Positions 7,648-16,576 of a DNA stretch of 64,000 bases are shown here, piece by piece (position 1 is the stretch's first letter; each line of letters opens with the position of its first letter). The position numbers were made by a program, and so were the translations under genes. Source of the stretch: Candidatus Bathyarchaeia archaeon (lineage in GTDB: Archaea > Thermoproteota > Bathyarchaeia > Bathyarchaeales > DTEX01). The notes below the pieces were generated by a model. That model was not told the DNA's origin and searched no databases. It worked only from the letters and a program-made list of their open reading frames with translations. The stretch is taken from the NCBI GenBank assembly GCA_038868075.1, contig JAWBXB010000009.1, positions 1-64,000 of the forward strand. Direction: 5' to 3'.

Positions 7648-8271
7648 TTACTGGAAAATATTTGGCTTTATATTTAAATAGACTAGTGGACCCTTTTCCT
7701 TTGGCAGTCTGGCTATTCTAGCGCTAACAGCATTATATATACTCAGTGGATTAAGCATTGGAAGAAGCGCATTTTTATCAGTTTTTTGGATACGCTTGGC
7801 TATTTCTTCAATTATTAAGTTTTCAGCTATAAATTCAATCATGCATAATTCACCTTGATTCACAAGCCTCTTGATAGCCATATTCTTTAATTCAAATTTA
7901 TACTCCATGTCTTGGTATATTTTCCTAGCTTTCCTCACTTTTTCCATATAGTCTGATGGCATCTCAAATTTAGTGGAGAGTACCCTAACCCTCTCCCGCC
8001 ACTTATTAAGCCACATACTAGCCCACAAGTTTAACGATACCCTGAGATCTGCCGCTTCATTCTTAAGGTAATTTTCAAGGTTTTTATAGATTATTCTGTT
8101 GTCTTCAGTATTCAACTTCACTTTCAACCATGTTTCTAAATCTCTGGAGGCATATACCACCATCTGATAATCTAGTGTATACGGTTTAAACTGCGGTATA
8201 TAGTTCTCAAACTCCTCAATGAGAAGCGAGAATATCCTGTTACGAATATTTATGGCACTCATCAGATGCAC
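7648..8271 (-). CDS. unknown mostly helical protein, 207 aa
   Basis: I do not recognise this protein. It is predicted almost entirely alpha-helical, with many Lys/Arg/Glu residues and Trp residues in SLNLWASMWLNKWRERVRVL (about 100-120). It has no Cys cluster, membrane segment or nucleotide motif. It is the first gene of the operon that continues with the KaiC-like ATPase and the primase-like protein, so it may be their DNA-binding or scaffold partner. The ATG at 8271 has alternatives at codon 4. Confidence 0.6.
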   Translation of the reverse strand: MHLMSAINIRNRIFSLLIEEFENYIPQFKPYTLDYQMVVYASRDLETWLKVKLNTEDNRIIYKNLENYLKNEAADLRVSLNLWASMWLNKWRERVRVLSTKFEMPSDYMEKVRKARKIYQDMEYKFELKNMAIKRLVNQGELCMIEFIAENLIIEEIAKRIQKTDKNALLPMLNPLSIYNAVSARIARLPKEKGPLVYLNIKPNIFQ

Positions 8272-8366
8272 TCACAACTACCCTTTAATAATTAGGGAGG
8301 TGGAATTTAAAAGTTGCTGAAATTTAACGCTCTCAAAATCTCATGATCATATTGGTAAGTTTCCCT

Positions 8367-9266
8367 TTAAAGTGGCAAATCCGACTCCCTTGGCAATCCA
8401 TCCCTAGCGCCCATCCTGGTTAGACATCTCGAAGCAACAAAGTTCCCCAAGACGCCACATTCCTTAAGGCTTCTTCCCCTAAGAAGCCCATATATGAAGC
8501 CAGCGCAGAAAGCATCTCCAGCACCAGTTGTATCGATAACTTCAACCTTAAATGGTTCTATTAAGTGGCTTTCTTCTCCATTCGTAACATAACACCCTCT
8601 CTCACCCAGCTTAACAGCCACTATCCTAACCCCTTCTTCCAGCAAAACTTTAGCGCCTTCACGATAGTCCATATTAGTTATAAGGCGTATCTCATTTTCG
8701 CTTGGAAAAATAGCGTAGCATCTTCTTATAAGCGGCTTAAGGGCTTTTAGCCCCTTTCGCGCATAAATAATTCCCGGGTCAAGCGTAACCTTTACCTCTG
8801 GAATCTCATTTACAAGTTTTATCTGCGCTTCAAAGGGTATTTCTCCAGCGAACGATGTTAAGTGTAGGATTTTTGCACCTCTAATATAATCCGGGTTTAT
8901 CTCCTCATATCTTAATGTGTTATTGACCCCTGGATCGAGATATAGCGCTCTATGCCCCTGCTGATCTACAAAGCCCATAACTATTCCGCTTCTACCAGCC
9001 TTCGAAATAACTATTCCCCCTAGATCTACACCCTCATCTATAAAGGATTTAAGTAGGAGGGAACCCTCTCTGTCTTCCGCAACTTTACCAATATAACCAA
9101 CTTTAACTCCAAGCCGAGCTAAGCCAACAGCAGTATTAGCAGCTGAGCCACCTGGAGACTCCTTGAAATCCAGTATTACGCTTTCTTCATCGGCTCCCGC
9201 TAACCTATCAACTCTATAAAGCTTATCAACGTTAAGAGCCCCAAAACAAACTACTTCTAAATTCAT
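8367..9266 (-). CDS. PfkB-family carbohydrate/nucleoside kinase
   Basis: The 299-residue protein has the ribokinase fold signatures: the N-terminal [15 protein letters not shown] (about 39-53) and the C-terminal [18 protein letters not shown] with the catalytic Asp in GAGD (about residue 245). It phosphorylates a sugar or nucleoside; the substrate cannot be read from sequence. Its ATG overlaps the ftr stop by four bases (ATGA at 9263-9266), so the two are co-translated. This ties it to C1-carrier metabolism, perhaps a ribose moiety. No proof exists. Confidence 0.85.
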   Translation of the reverse strand: MNLEVVCFGALNVDKLYRVDRLAGADEESVILDFKESPGGSAANTAVGLARLGVKVGYIGKVAEDREGSLLLKSFIDEGVDLGGIVISKAGRSGIVMGFVDQQGHRALYLDPGVNNTLRYEEINPDYIRGAKILHLTSFAGEIPFEAQIKLVNEIPEVKVTLDPGIIYARKGLKALKPLIRRCYAIFPSENEIRLITNMDYREGAKVLLEEGVRIVAVKLGERGCYVTNGEESHLIEPFKVEVIDTTGAGDAFCAGFIYGLLRGRSLKECGVLGNFVASRCLTRMGARDGLPRESDLPL

Positions 9267-10174
9267 GGTAGGATCTCTCTTAAATAAATTTTATATTTAC
9301 CGAGGATCCCACCATAATTTCCTGCCGAAACCCTAATCACACCCTTAACATTTAATACAGCCTTAATCCCCGCTCTTATAGCTTCCTTAACGGATTCTAA
9401 GTTTAATCCATTTATTACTATCTCAGGTATGTAGCGAACGCCCTTTGGAACCCTGGACCCAGCACCAAGCTTCTTTCTAAGTGATGGACAAAATAGATGG
9501 TTTGTTGTTGGACCTATCTGAGGAAACTTTGTCTCTGGTTTTGAGCCAGCTGAGCATATGTCAAAGGGCGTAACTACACCATTAACCTGGCTTATAGCCT
9601 TTAGAGCTCTCCTTCCAGCCTCAAATACAGCTCTTTTTGTCCGACACATATACCAGAAGTTTCCACCCATAACCCCACGTCCATAGCCTAGGAAGCGTTC
9701 AATCTTAAAGTCTGGAACCATTATTGGAACTATTATCATTTCACGCCCATACTGATCCTCAATCCACTCATAGCCATCCCCGCAATGCCCTATCAATTCT
9801 AATGTATCAATTTTACCTATTGGATTTGGACATGCATCAAAAACTGCAGTGAAGGGTTTAACAAGAATGTCTTGCCTAATTCTATAGGAGAATTCCCTAT
9901 AAAACTTTTTGACGACATCATCTAGAGGTTTCCTCTCATCTATCCCACTCCAAAATTGGAGGATCACACCCAACCGTCCATCTGGGGTTTCACTCCTAGA
10001 GACCCAACGCTCCACCCCACCTTCAATTCTACCTATAACTGTTGATGGAGTTGCTGTTGAGTCTTCAGCAGCCCTTTTAAGTGTTTTCTTATCATCCGCA
10101 GTAACAAGAACTCTGAAATACAATCCTTCAAAAGCCTCAGCATATGTATCCTCAATAATTACACTCAATTTCAT
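9263..10174 (-). CDS. ftr: formylmethanofuran:tetrahydromethanopterin formyltransferase
   Basis: Ftr moves the formyl group between methanofuran and tetrahydromethanopterin in the archaeal C1 branch (methyl Wood-Ljungdahl pathway or formaldehyde oxidation). The 303-residue length is normal. The N-terminal [20 protein letters not shown], then [15 protein letters not shown] and the [15 protein letters not shown] block are conserved in the family. The ATG at 10174 has an AT-rich promoter region upstream, so ftr leads an operon with the PfkB kinase. Other pathway genes are not in this window. Confidence 0.9.
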   Translation of the reverse strand: MKLSVIIEDTYAEAFEGLYFRVLVTADDKKTLKRAAEDSTATPSTVIGRIEGGVERWVSRSETPDGRLGVILQFWSGIDERKPLDDVVKKFYREFSYRIRQDILVKPFTAVFDACPNPIGKIDTLELIGHCGDGYEWIEDQYGREMIIVPIMVPDFKIERFLGYGRGVMGGNFWYMCRTKRAVFEAGRRALKAISQVNGVVTPFDICSAGSKPETKFPQIGPTTNHLFCPSLRKKLGAGSRVPKGVRYIPEIVINGLNLESVKEAIRAGIKAVLNVKGVIRVSAGNYGGILGKYKIYLREILP

Positions 10175-10256
10175 TCACCAGTATAAATTGAAAATGGATG
10201 GATATAAAAGGTTAGACTTTAGGTCTAAAACCCAATAATTATAAAATTTTCTCAAC

Positions 10257-11333
10257 TCAACCTAATGTTCCTATGGCTTCGCCTCTAACTCTTTTCCTAA
10301 ATGCTGTACTCTCCTGCATTAAACGTTCCATATTTTTAGAAGTTATTCTCTCAACCCACGGAGCTCTTTCCGGATACAACTTCTTTAATTGCTCAAGTAA
10401 GTGCGGGCTGCAATAATCCTCTAATATCCTTATGTCCCAGTTATCTGCTAAGCTAAGTACATGTTCTTTGTCAAATCTTTTGAATTGATCAGCTAAAATC
10501 GCCAATACTATCGTGTGATGCGATAAAACAGCGATTTCAGCTTCTCTTATGGCATAATTATTGCCATTAAATGAGATAGTTAAGCCGCCGCCATCCCTAA
10601 CGAGTCTAAATGGTTCAACATCCGTTATACTATCACCAACATAAATTATGGAAGAGAGATCTCTACCAAAGATCGCTGCTATCTCTTTGACAGCTTTAGC
10701 CTTTTCATATCCGCCAACAGGATTTATTTCCTTTAATGCCAAACTTATCTTCATCCCCATTATTTCATTCCAGAAGATCTCGTCAAGGCGCTTTATCGTT
10801 CTCTGTGTTTCCAGCGGCAGGTCGCTCAAAGATTTTGCGCCCTGGGGAATCTCTATCATTGGCATTTTAACTATCTCTTCCCTTAAAGATTTCAGACGAT
10901 GGGTTTCATCGGCGGATAACTCATACTTGTCTATGTTAATTTTTGTGCAATAGACATTTTCTTTAGGGAAATCTATAGCATCGCATAAAGCATGTATATA
11001 AGGCTCATAACTTGTGCTAACTATGAAAGATGGCATTATTGATCGGATATAATGTAGGGTCTCCCTAGCTCCAGGAACCAATAAGATAGATTCTGATGAG
11101 AAAAGTCTCATTAATTCATTTGTTGCACCATAAGCCCTTAAGAATGGAACTATAAGTTTTAGGGTGTCACCAGCCTTGTAACCAGGTCTCCTTATGATGT
11201 CAGCTAAAACATCATCATATCTACTTATTAATGTGAAGAATTTATCACCCTCAGGGATAAGCCAGCTTGAGAGCTCAAACGCATTATCATTCTTTGATAT
11301 TGGACCCTCACAATCAGTTATAAAAATTTTCAT
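10257..11333 (-). CDS. HAD-superfamily hydrolase, EhaR-like
   Basis: The N-terminus has the HAD motif FITDCEGPIS with the nucleophile Asp, and motif IV is VGDSITDVEPF near residue 230. A long helical insert lies between them and a helical tail of about 70 residues follows. The overall layout resembles proteins annotated in methanogens as energy-converting hydrogenase A subunit R, although no hydrogenase genes are nearby. Substrate is unknown. It overlaps the end of purD by 20 bases, so it is expressed with purD and could act on a phosphorylated metabolite. Confidence 0.7.
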   Translation of the reverse strand: MKIFITDCEGPISKNDNAFELSSWLIPEGDKFFTLISRYDDVLADIIRRPGYKAGDTLKLIVPFLRAYGATNELMRLFSSESILLVPGARETLHYIRSIMPSFIVSTSYEPYIHALCDAIDFPKENVYCTKINIDKYELSADETHRLKSLREEIVKMPMIEIPQGAKSLSDLPLETQRTIKRLDEIFWNEIMGMKISLALKEINPVGGYEKAKAVKEIAAIFGRDLSSIIYVGDSITDVEPFRLVRDGGGLTISFNGNNYAIREAEIAVLSHHTIVLAILADQFKRFDKEHVLSLADNWDIRILEDYCSPHLLEQLKKLYPERAPWVERITSKNMERLMQESTAFRKRVRGEAIGTLG

Positions 11334-12747
11334 ATAGACGCTTCCTCAGGAGGCCCATATGCTTTATGCTTCGCTCAATATGTTCTTTAGAGGCTATATC
11401 GGTTCTATTCCAGAGAGCCCCTCCCTTAATGGCATTTATACCTTCCATAGATATTTCACGTGCGCTTTGAATGTTATCGCCAATGCCAACCGTGCATACA
11501 GCCCTAGAGGACAACGCATATATTTTGCCATCATCCCGAATCTCCATCGAGCCTGGATAAACCCTAATGTTATCACCATACTTGGCGGAGAGCTTTTCAG
11601 CTTCCTCCAAGGAGACTGGTGTACCTATCTCACTCTTATTAACTAGATGTGGAAATGCATCTATATACCCACCATATTTGGGCGGCACCTTATAAACTAC
11701 CACAGCGGCTTTCTCATTAATGTTAACCCGAGTTAAAGTTCCTTCAATCATTCTAAAACATACGTCAACAAAATCGTCCTTCAGAAGGGATAGAATTGGT
11801 ATGATTTCTGGATCACCTGGTCTACTATTATTCTCTAAAATCATTGGACCTTTGCCCGTATGAATAAATGCCTCATAGAAGGGCATTCCACGCAAATTTG
11901 GGTTAAAACCTCCACCTTTAAGCTTCTCAAATATCCTCTCAACTATCTTTTTCTCCTCTTCCCAATCCTCAGGTCTCATAAATGGTAGAATATTGCCTCT
12001 ATCTTTATATGCGCCCATACCACCAGTATTAGGTCCCCTATCACCATCAAAAGCCCTCTTATAGTCCCTTGTCTCGGGTAATGGAACAATATGTTTGCCA
12101 TCACAGAATGCTTGGAAACTCGATTCCTCACCCTCAATCTTCTCCTCAACTATAACTGGACCTACCTCAAAGTTCGCTAAGAAGTGCTCCCATATTTCCT
12201 CACGAGTATTAAAGTGGTCACCCCAAACACCAACACCCTTACCAGCAGCGGGCGCATCCGGTTTAACCGCCACTTTATTCCCGAGCTCATCTAACCACTT
12301 AAATAGATCCCTCTTAACATCATCTAGGCTTCCATAATCTCTTGGATTAAAAACCTTAAATCTAGGGTTTACTTCAGGAGCAACCTCTTGAAAGAGAAAC
12401 CTCTGCAGAACTTTACTTCTTTCAAGAGCATATTCTTTAGTTGGGCAAATCATTGGTATATTGAGCTTATTCTCAATTAAGTCTCTTATGCCCTCAATTA
12501 TTGGTTTTTCAGGTCCGACTATGCCGAAGTCTATTTTATCCCTATGTTTCTCAGCGAATCTATATATGGCTTCAACATTGAGGTCTGGGATTACAACATG
12601 CTCCCTAGCCCTACTAACATTAAATGGATTTCTCTGTCTATCAGCAATATATAGGTCAACTTTATACTCTTGACTTCTCGTAAAAGCATCAGCCATGGCT
12701 GCCTCCCTGGAACCGTAAGAAACAATTAGAATACCTACATGCTCCAT
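11314..12747 (-). CDS. purD: phosphoribosylamine-glycine ligase
   Basis: PurD makes glycinamide ribonucleotide, the second step of purine synthesis. It is an ATP-grasp enzyme: KPDAPAAGKGVGVWGDHF is the ATP-binding loop (about residue 160), EGEESSFQAFCDGKH follows, and GPNTGGMGAY and NNSRPGDPE are diagnostic. It has 477 residues, longer than bacterial PurD (about 430), because of an extended C-terminal helix. The gene leads a two-gene operon with an overlapping HAD hydrolase. Confidence 0.93.
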   Translation of the reverse strand: MEHVGILIVSYGSREAAMADAFTRSQEYKVDLYIADRQRNPFNVSRAREHVVIPDLNVEAIYRFAEKHRDKIDFGIVGPEKPIIEGIRDLIENKLNIPMICPTKEYALERSKVLQRFLFQEVAPEVNPRFKVFNPRDYGSLDDVKRDLFKWLDELGNKVAVKPDAPAAGKGVGVWGDHFNTREEIWEHFLANFEVGPVIVEEKIEGEESSFQAFCDGKHIVPLPETRDYKRAFDGDRGPNTGGMGAYKDRGNILPFMRPEDWEEEKKIVERIFEKLKGGGFNPNLRGMPFYEAFIHTGKGPMILENNSRPGDPEIIPILSLLKDDFVDVCFRMIEGTLTRVNINEKAAVVVYKVPPKYGGYIDAFPHLVNKSEIGTPVSLEEAEKLSAKYGDNIRVYPGSMEIRDDGKIYALSSRAVCTVGIGDNIQSAREISMEGINAIKGGALWNRTDIASKEHIERSIKHMGLLRKRLYENFYN

Positions 12748-12876
12748 TAGTATTCACCAAATCATTATAGATCGGTAGAGACGTAAAAGTTTTGTGAGCA
12801 TGAGAAATTTCCGGAAGATAGCAAGTCTTTTAAGGATATCAAATAGAGAAAGATTACCTAGAGAGGAAAGATCGTT

Positions 12877-14085
12877 ATGAGAGAGAAGCCTGCAATAATC
12901 GGCATTGGTAGAACTAAATTTGGTGAACACTACGAATTAGATCCGGAAGATTTAATTGATGAAGCTGGTTTAATGGCTTTAGATTCAGCTGGGATAGAAC
13001 GTAAGGATTTGGATGCGTGTTATGTTTCAGATTACCTTTTGGAGGTTACTAACAAGATAGGTTTGGAGGAGGGCTTTATTTCGCAGCTTCTAGAGATGAA
13101 TGTACCCATTGAAAAGATGAGGTCCTTTAGTTCAGCGCTGATGAACGCGTGCAATGCTATAGAGGCCGGCAAATATGACATTGTTCTTGTTGGCGGAATG
13201 GAGAAGATGACTGATAGATGGAGTAAGATAAGGGATAATCTAATGCTTCTAGTAGACCATTGGAGCTACTACGCTGGTGGAACCCCTGAGGCAAACCATG
13301 AGCTGCTTCTTAGAGAATATATTAAGGAATATAATATTCGCGGTGAAGACCAGCAAAAGCTCATGACAACCTTAGCCCATATATCAGTCAAAAATCACCA
13401 TAATGCTGTTTTTAACGAGTACGCGCATTTCCGAAGGGAAATTGATGTTAAAAGGGTTTTTGCCGCTAGGGCTGAGGAGCAGAAGATGCTCGGATTATAT
13501 GACTTTGCACCTATATCTGATGGGGCAACGGCCCTAATATTGGCAAGTTCCAAAAAAGCCAAAGAATACACTGACAACATAATTTATGTAGTGTCCTCCT
13601 CATTAGCAACTGACTTCATATCTTACCCTTCCAGGCCTTATAGAGTCGGCTTTTTAGCAAGTAGAATTGCCATGGAGAAGGCCCTTAAAATGGCGGGCAT
13701 AATCCTGGAGGACATAAAGCTACTTGAAGTCTATGACCAATCAACTGTTCTTGAGATGATATCGCTTGAAGATTTAGGTTTTGTCGGAAGGGGGACTGCT
13801 TGGATAAAACTTTACAAGAACTTCGAGGATTTTAAGGGCTATTATGATGTTGATGGAAGACAAATTTATGTAAATACTGATGGTGGATTAAAGGCTGATG
13901 GAAACCCGCTTGGTGCAACTGGTGGAGCACAGATATTTGAGGTTGTTAAGCAGCTTAGGGGCGAGGCGGGACAGAGACAGATAAAGCCGGATGGCGACTT
14001 TCTCTATGGTTGTGTTCAGGAAATTGAGGGTTTCGGAACTAAAGTTTATGTTCATATTTTAGGGAGGGAGAGGGGTGGGAAGTGA
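12877..14085 (+). CDS. thiolase-fold protein lacking catalytic residues
   Basis: The protein aligns along its whole 402 residues with archaeal acetyl-CoA acetyltransferases of the SCP2 type, for example YDIVLVGGMEKMTDRW, PISDGATALILA and EDLGF. However, the nucleophilic Cys of the CASG motif corresponds to Met81 in EKMRSFSSALMNAC. The His of HDxFT corresponds to Tyr286 in EVYDQST, and the His of GHPxG to Asn343 in GNPLGATGG. Condensation is therefore unlikely. It overlaps the DUF35-HMG-CoA synthase gene by 11 bases, the normal neighbour of this thiolase in archaea, and may act as a structural or substrate-channel subunit. Confidence 0.85.
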   Translation: MREKPAIIGIGRTKFGEHYELDPEDLIDEAGLMALDSAGIERKDLDACYVSDYLLEVTNKIGLEEGFISQLLEMNVPIEKMRSFSSALMNACNAIEAGKYDIVLVGGMEKMTDRWSKIRDNLMLLVDHWSYYAGGTPEANHELLLREYIKEYNIRGEDQQKLMTTLAHISVKNHHNAVFNEYAHFRREIDVKRVFAARAEEQKMLGLYDFAPISDGATALILASSKKAKEYTDNIIYVVSSSLATDFISYPSRPYRVGFLASRIAMEKALKMAGIILEDIKLLEVYDQSTVLEMISLEDLGFVGRGTAWIKLYKNFEDFKGYYDVDGRQIYVNTDGGLKADGNPLGATGGAQIFEVVKQLRGEAGQRQIKPDGDFLYGCVQEIEGFGTKVYVHILGRERGGK

Positions 14086-15589
14086 GCCTATAGAGAGGAG
14101 AGTTGCATATATAGGCGATAGGCTTAAGGGTAGCAAATGCCCCATCTGTGGAAAAGAATATTTTAGGACTAGAAAGTATTGCGGAAGCTGCGGTAGGAAG
14201 AGTCTTGGAAAAATGGAGGACATAGACTTCTTCTATGAGAAGGGTGTTTTAGAGACATGTACTGTTATTAGAGAGCCAACAAATAGATTCACGAGACTTG
14301 GAAACTATATTTATGGAATTGTAACCTTTCATAATGGGAATATTAGAGTGCCAGGTAGATTAACGGATATCATTATTAGGAGCGATGAGCCAATTAACCC
14401 GGAAGTTTTTGAAGGTAGGGAGGTTGTTCCAAGATTTAGGCGGAGATATTCTGTCGATAAAAGTGATATTATACCTACAATATCCCTAGCATTCACATTC
14501 GCCGATGAATATTATCCGTATCAGCAATATGAGATCGTTAAGCCTAGCAAGGATTATGATGTGCCCGGAATAGTCGGCTACGGCGTATATATTTCGAGGT
14601 TCAGGATTAAGGAGGGAGCAATGGAGCGTTCAGTCCCATTCATAGATGAGGATGCCATAACAGCAGCCGTTGAGGCTGGAAAATTAGCCCTAATACATTC
14701 AGGCGTCGATAGTAAACTTATAGGCAAAATCTACGTTGGCTCGGAATCAAACCCCTATGCTGTTAATCCAATAGCATCAAAGGTTGCACAAGTCCTCAAG
14801 CTTGGCGAGGAAGAGAAGGCTGAAGGAGTTCAGGGAGTGGATGCCGTTGACACAGAGTTTGCGTGTAAGGCTGCAACAAGCATGTTTAAAGATGCCATGG
14901 CCCTAGTATATTATCCTAAAGATCCAATGGATTATGTTATAGTTATAGGCGCTGATAATGCTCAGGCAGCCCCGAGGGGGGAGCCTGGAGGGGAATTAGA
15001 TTTCTTTGTTGGGTTTGGTGGAGCAGCCTTCATATTCGGCATGAAGGATGTCATAGCTGAGGTTGAAGGATGGTATTCATGCACATCGGACACGCCGGAC
15101 TTTTGGAGGAGGGACTTGGAGCCATATCCGAGACATGGTGGTAGATTCACTGGCGAACCAGCCTATTTTAAGCATATTATAAAAGCTGGTAGAAAACTCA
15201 TGGAGAAAATGAATCTTAAACCAAGCGACATAGACTATTTCGTTTGTCATCAGCCAAACCCGGCTTTCCCAGCCAGGGCCGCAGGAGCCCTAGGCTTCAG
15301 GCCGGAACAATACTTGCCAGGGCTACAAGTTTCAAAATTCGGCAACACTTATTCTGGCTCTTCACCAATAGGCTTAGCCGCTATATTAGATCAGGCTGAA
15401 CCACATAAGAGAGTGATGATCGTAAGCTATGGCTCTGGCGCTGGAAGCGATGCGTACCTATTTGTTACAACGAGCCAGATTAGGGATAAGAGGGGGCGGC
15501 AGAAATTTACTGTAAGATATCAGGCTGAGAATAGATTCATAAACTACATAGACTACGCAACCTACAGAAGATTTAAGGAAGGACTTTAA
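14075..15589 (+). CDS. DUF35 zinc-ribbon/OB domain fused to HMG-CoA synthase
   Basis: Residues 1-140 are a DUF35 protein: a zinc ribbon with Cys22, Cys25, Cys36 and Cys39, then an OB-like domain. Residues 165-504 are an archaeal HMG-CoA synthase beginning at GIVGYGVYISRFRIK. Its catalytic Glu224 (GSESNPY), Cys264 (EFACKAAT) and His392 (CHQPN) are all present. In most archaea these are two separate proteins in a complex with the thiolase, feeding acetoacetyl-CoA to the mevalonate pathway. Start is GTG at 14075 after GGGAGGGAG, inside the thiolase-like gene. The synthase looks active even though the partner thiolase does not. Confidence 0.9.
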   Translation: MGSEPIERRVAYIGDRLKGSKCPICGKEYFRTRKYCGSCGRKSLGKMEDIDFFYEKGVLETCTVIREPTNRFTRLGNYIYGIVTFHNGNIRVPGRLTDIIIRSDEPINPEVFEGREVVPRFRRRYSVDKSDIIPTISLAFTFADEYYPYQQYEIVKPSKDYDVPGIVGYGVYISRFRIKEGAMERSVPFIDEDAITAAVEAGKLALIHSGVDSKLIGKIYVGSESNPYAVNPIASKVAQVLKLGEEEKAEGVQGVDAVDTEFACKAATSMFKDAMALVYYPKDPMDYVIVIGADNAQAAPRGEPGGELDFFVGFGGAAFIFGMKDVIAEVEGWYSCTSDTPDFWRRDLEPYPRHGGRFTGEPAYFKHIIKAGRKLMEKMNLKPSDIDYFVCHQPNPAFPARAAGALGFRPEQYLPGLQVSKFGNTYSGSSPIGLAAILDQAEPHKRVMIVSYGSGAGSDAYLFVTTSQIRDKRGRQKFTVRYQAENRFINYIDYATYRRFKEGL

Positions 15590-15621
15590 AAGGCATCGTT
15601 GACTACGTTAAGAATAAAAAA

Positions 15622-15630
15622 ATTTATATT
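15622..15630 (+). promoter_or_regulatory. TATA-like box before the candidate ncRNA
   Basis: A TTTATATTT-type box lies about 25-30 bases before the large hairpin at 15654 and has no reading frame behind it, so it may drive the structured RNA. Confidence 0.4.
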
Positions 15631-15653
15631 TAGCATCCGCGCTTTATGCTATC

Positions 15654-15866
15654 ACTAACATCAAAGTAGTTAAGGGAAGTAGATCTCGCCTTTTCTACTT
15701 TGATGTTAGTTTCCGCGATACAGGACGAAAGGAATGAATGCTGACCGAAAAATACATGATTAAGACGCTGTTTACGTTAGAGGACTCTTTTATATTAGCT
15801 CAAAGAGAGATAGCAGGACTCTTCGTCCACCGGTTCTTAGGAGTATTGCTCCTGGAATCGCGGAAA
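15654..15866 (+). ncRNA. unidentified structured RNA candidate
   Basis: The 311-base gap between the HMGS fusion and the ssb gene holds nested perfect helices and no open frame of note. A 16-bp stem is formed by 15654-15669 and 15695-15710 (ACTAACATCAAAGTAG and its complement). Directly after it, TTTCCGCGAT (15710-15719) pairs with ATCGCGGAAA (15857-15866). This encloses GGACGAA/TTCGTCC (15723-15729 with 15822-15828), CTCTTT/AAAGAG and AGGAG/CTCCT hairpins. A TATA-like box is upstream. I could not match it to RNase P, SRP or H/ACA consensus. Strand is inferred from the TATA box; the helices alone do not fix it. Confidence 0.55.
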
Positions 15867-15900
15867 GATCATGAAAAATAGTTAGGAGGGATAATTTAGG

Positions 15901-16191
15901 ATGAAGATTAGGGAATTAAGGGATGGGATGCGTAAGGTTAGCCTAGTAGCAAAGGTTCTAGAAATATCAGAGCCGCGTGAGGTTACATCAAGGTTCAGTG
16001 GAGAGACTTTTAGAGTTGCTGATGCAATCATAGGCGATGAGACAGGCACAATAAAACTCTCGTTGTGGAACGAACAGATAGAGCGGGTTAACGTCAACGA
16101 TACAATAAAGATCGAGAATGGTTACGTTAGGTCCTTTAGGGGAGAACGCCAATTGAATGTCGGTAAATATGGGAAGTTAACCGTCCTGTAA
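15901..16191 (+). CDS. ssb: single-stranded DNA-binding protein, OB fold
   Basis: The 96-residue protein is one OB fold: MKIRELRDGMRKVSLVAKV at the start, VADAIIGDETGTIKLSLWNE in the middle and an aromatic-basic last strand (YVRSFRGERQLNVGKYGKL). It resembles the OB domain of crenarchaeal SSB but lacks the acidic glycine-rich tail, so it may contact partners differently. AGGAGGG lies seven bases upstream of ATG. It is followed by a TRAM protein 37 bases downstream. A fragment-like RPA subunit is the alternative reading. Confidence 0.8.
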   Translation: MKIRELRDGMRKVSLVAKVLEISEPREVTSRFSGETFRVADAIIGDETGTIKLSLWNEQIERVNVNDTIKIENGYVRSFRGERQLNVGKYGKLTVL

Positions 16192-16228
16192 AGCGGGAAA
16201 ATTATAAACCGTATGTGAGGTGAGAAAA

Positions 16229-16489
16229 ATGCAGAATGAGAGAAAAGGAGAGAGAGGAAGAAGATTCAACAGGGGACGCGGGAGAACATTCCCGCCAAAA
16301 CCAGTTGAGTTAGGAAAGGAATATGATGTTGAAGTCAGAGAGGTTAGCCGCAGAGGAGACGGTGTAGCTAGAATACAAGGGCTAGTAACTTTTATACCAA
16401 ACACTAAACCAGGGGACCATGTAAGGGTTAAGATAACTAGAATTAGCCGAAGATTTGCGGAAGCCAAAGTTGTCAGCCCAGCCAAATAA
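16229..16489 (+). CDS. TRAM-domain RNA-binding protein
   Basis: A basic Arg/Gly-rich N-terminal tail of about 25 residues precedes a single TRAM domain (LGKEYDVEVREVSRRGDGVA, then GLVTFIPNTKPGDHVRVKI). Small stand-alone TRAM proteins act as RNA chaperones in archaea, some with cold-shock roles. ATG at 16229 is preferred over GTG at 16220 because GGTGAG sits at the right distance. It probably shares a transcript with ssb. Confidence 0.85.
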   Translation: MQNERKGERGRRFNRGRGRTFPPKPVELGKEYDVEVREVSRRGDGVARIQGLVTFIPNTKPGDHVRVKITRISRRFAEAKVVSPAK

Positions 16490-16576
16490 GCACATAAATT
16501 AAAATACTAAAGTGAAAGCTACCTAGCCGCTAACTTATTTTACTTTATCTTTTTTGCTTATTCTTAAATAATATTT

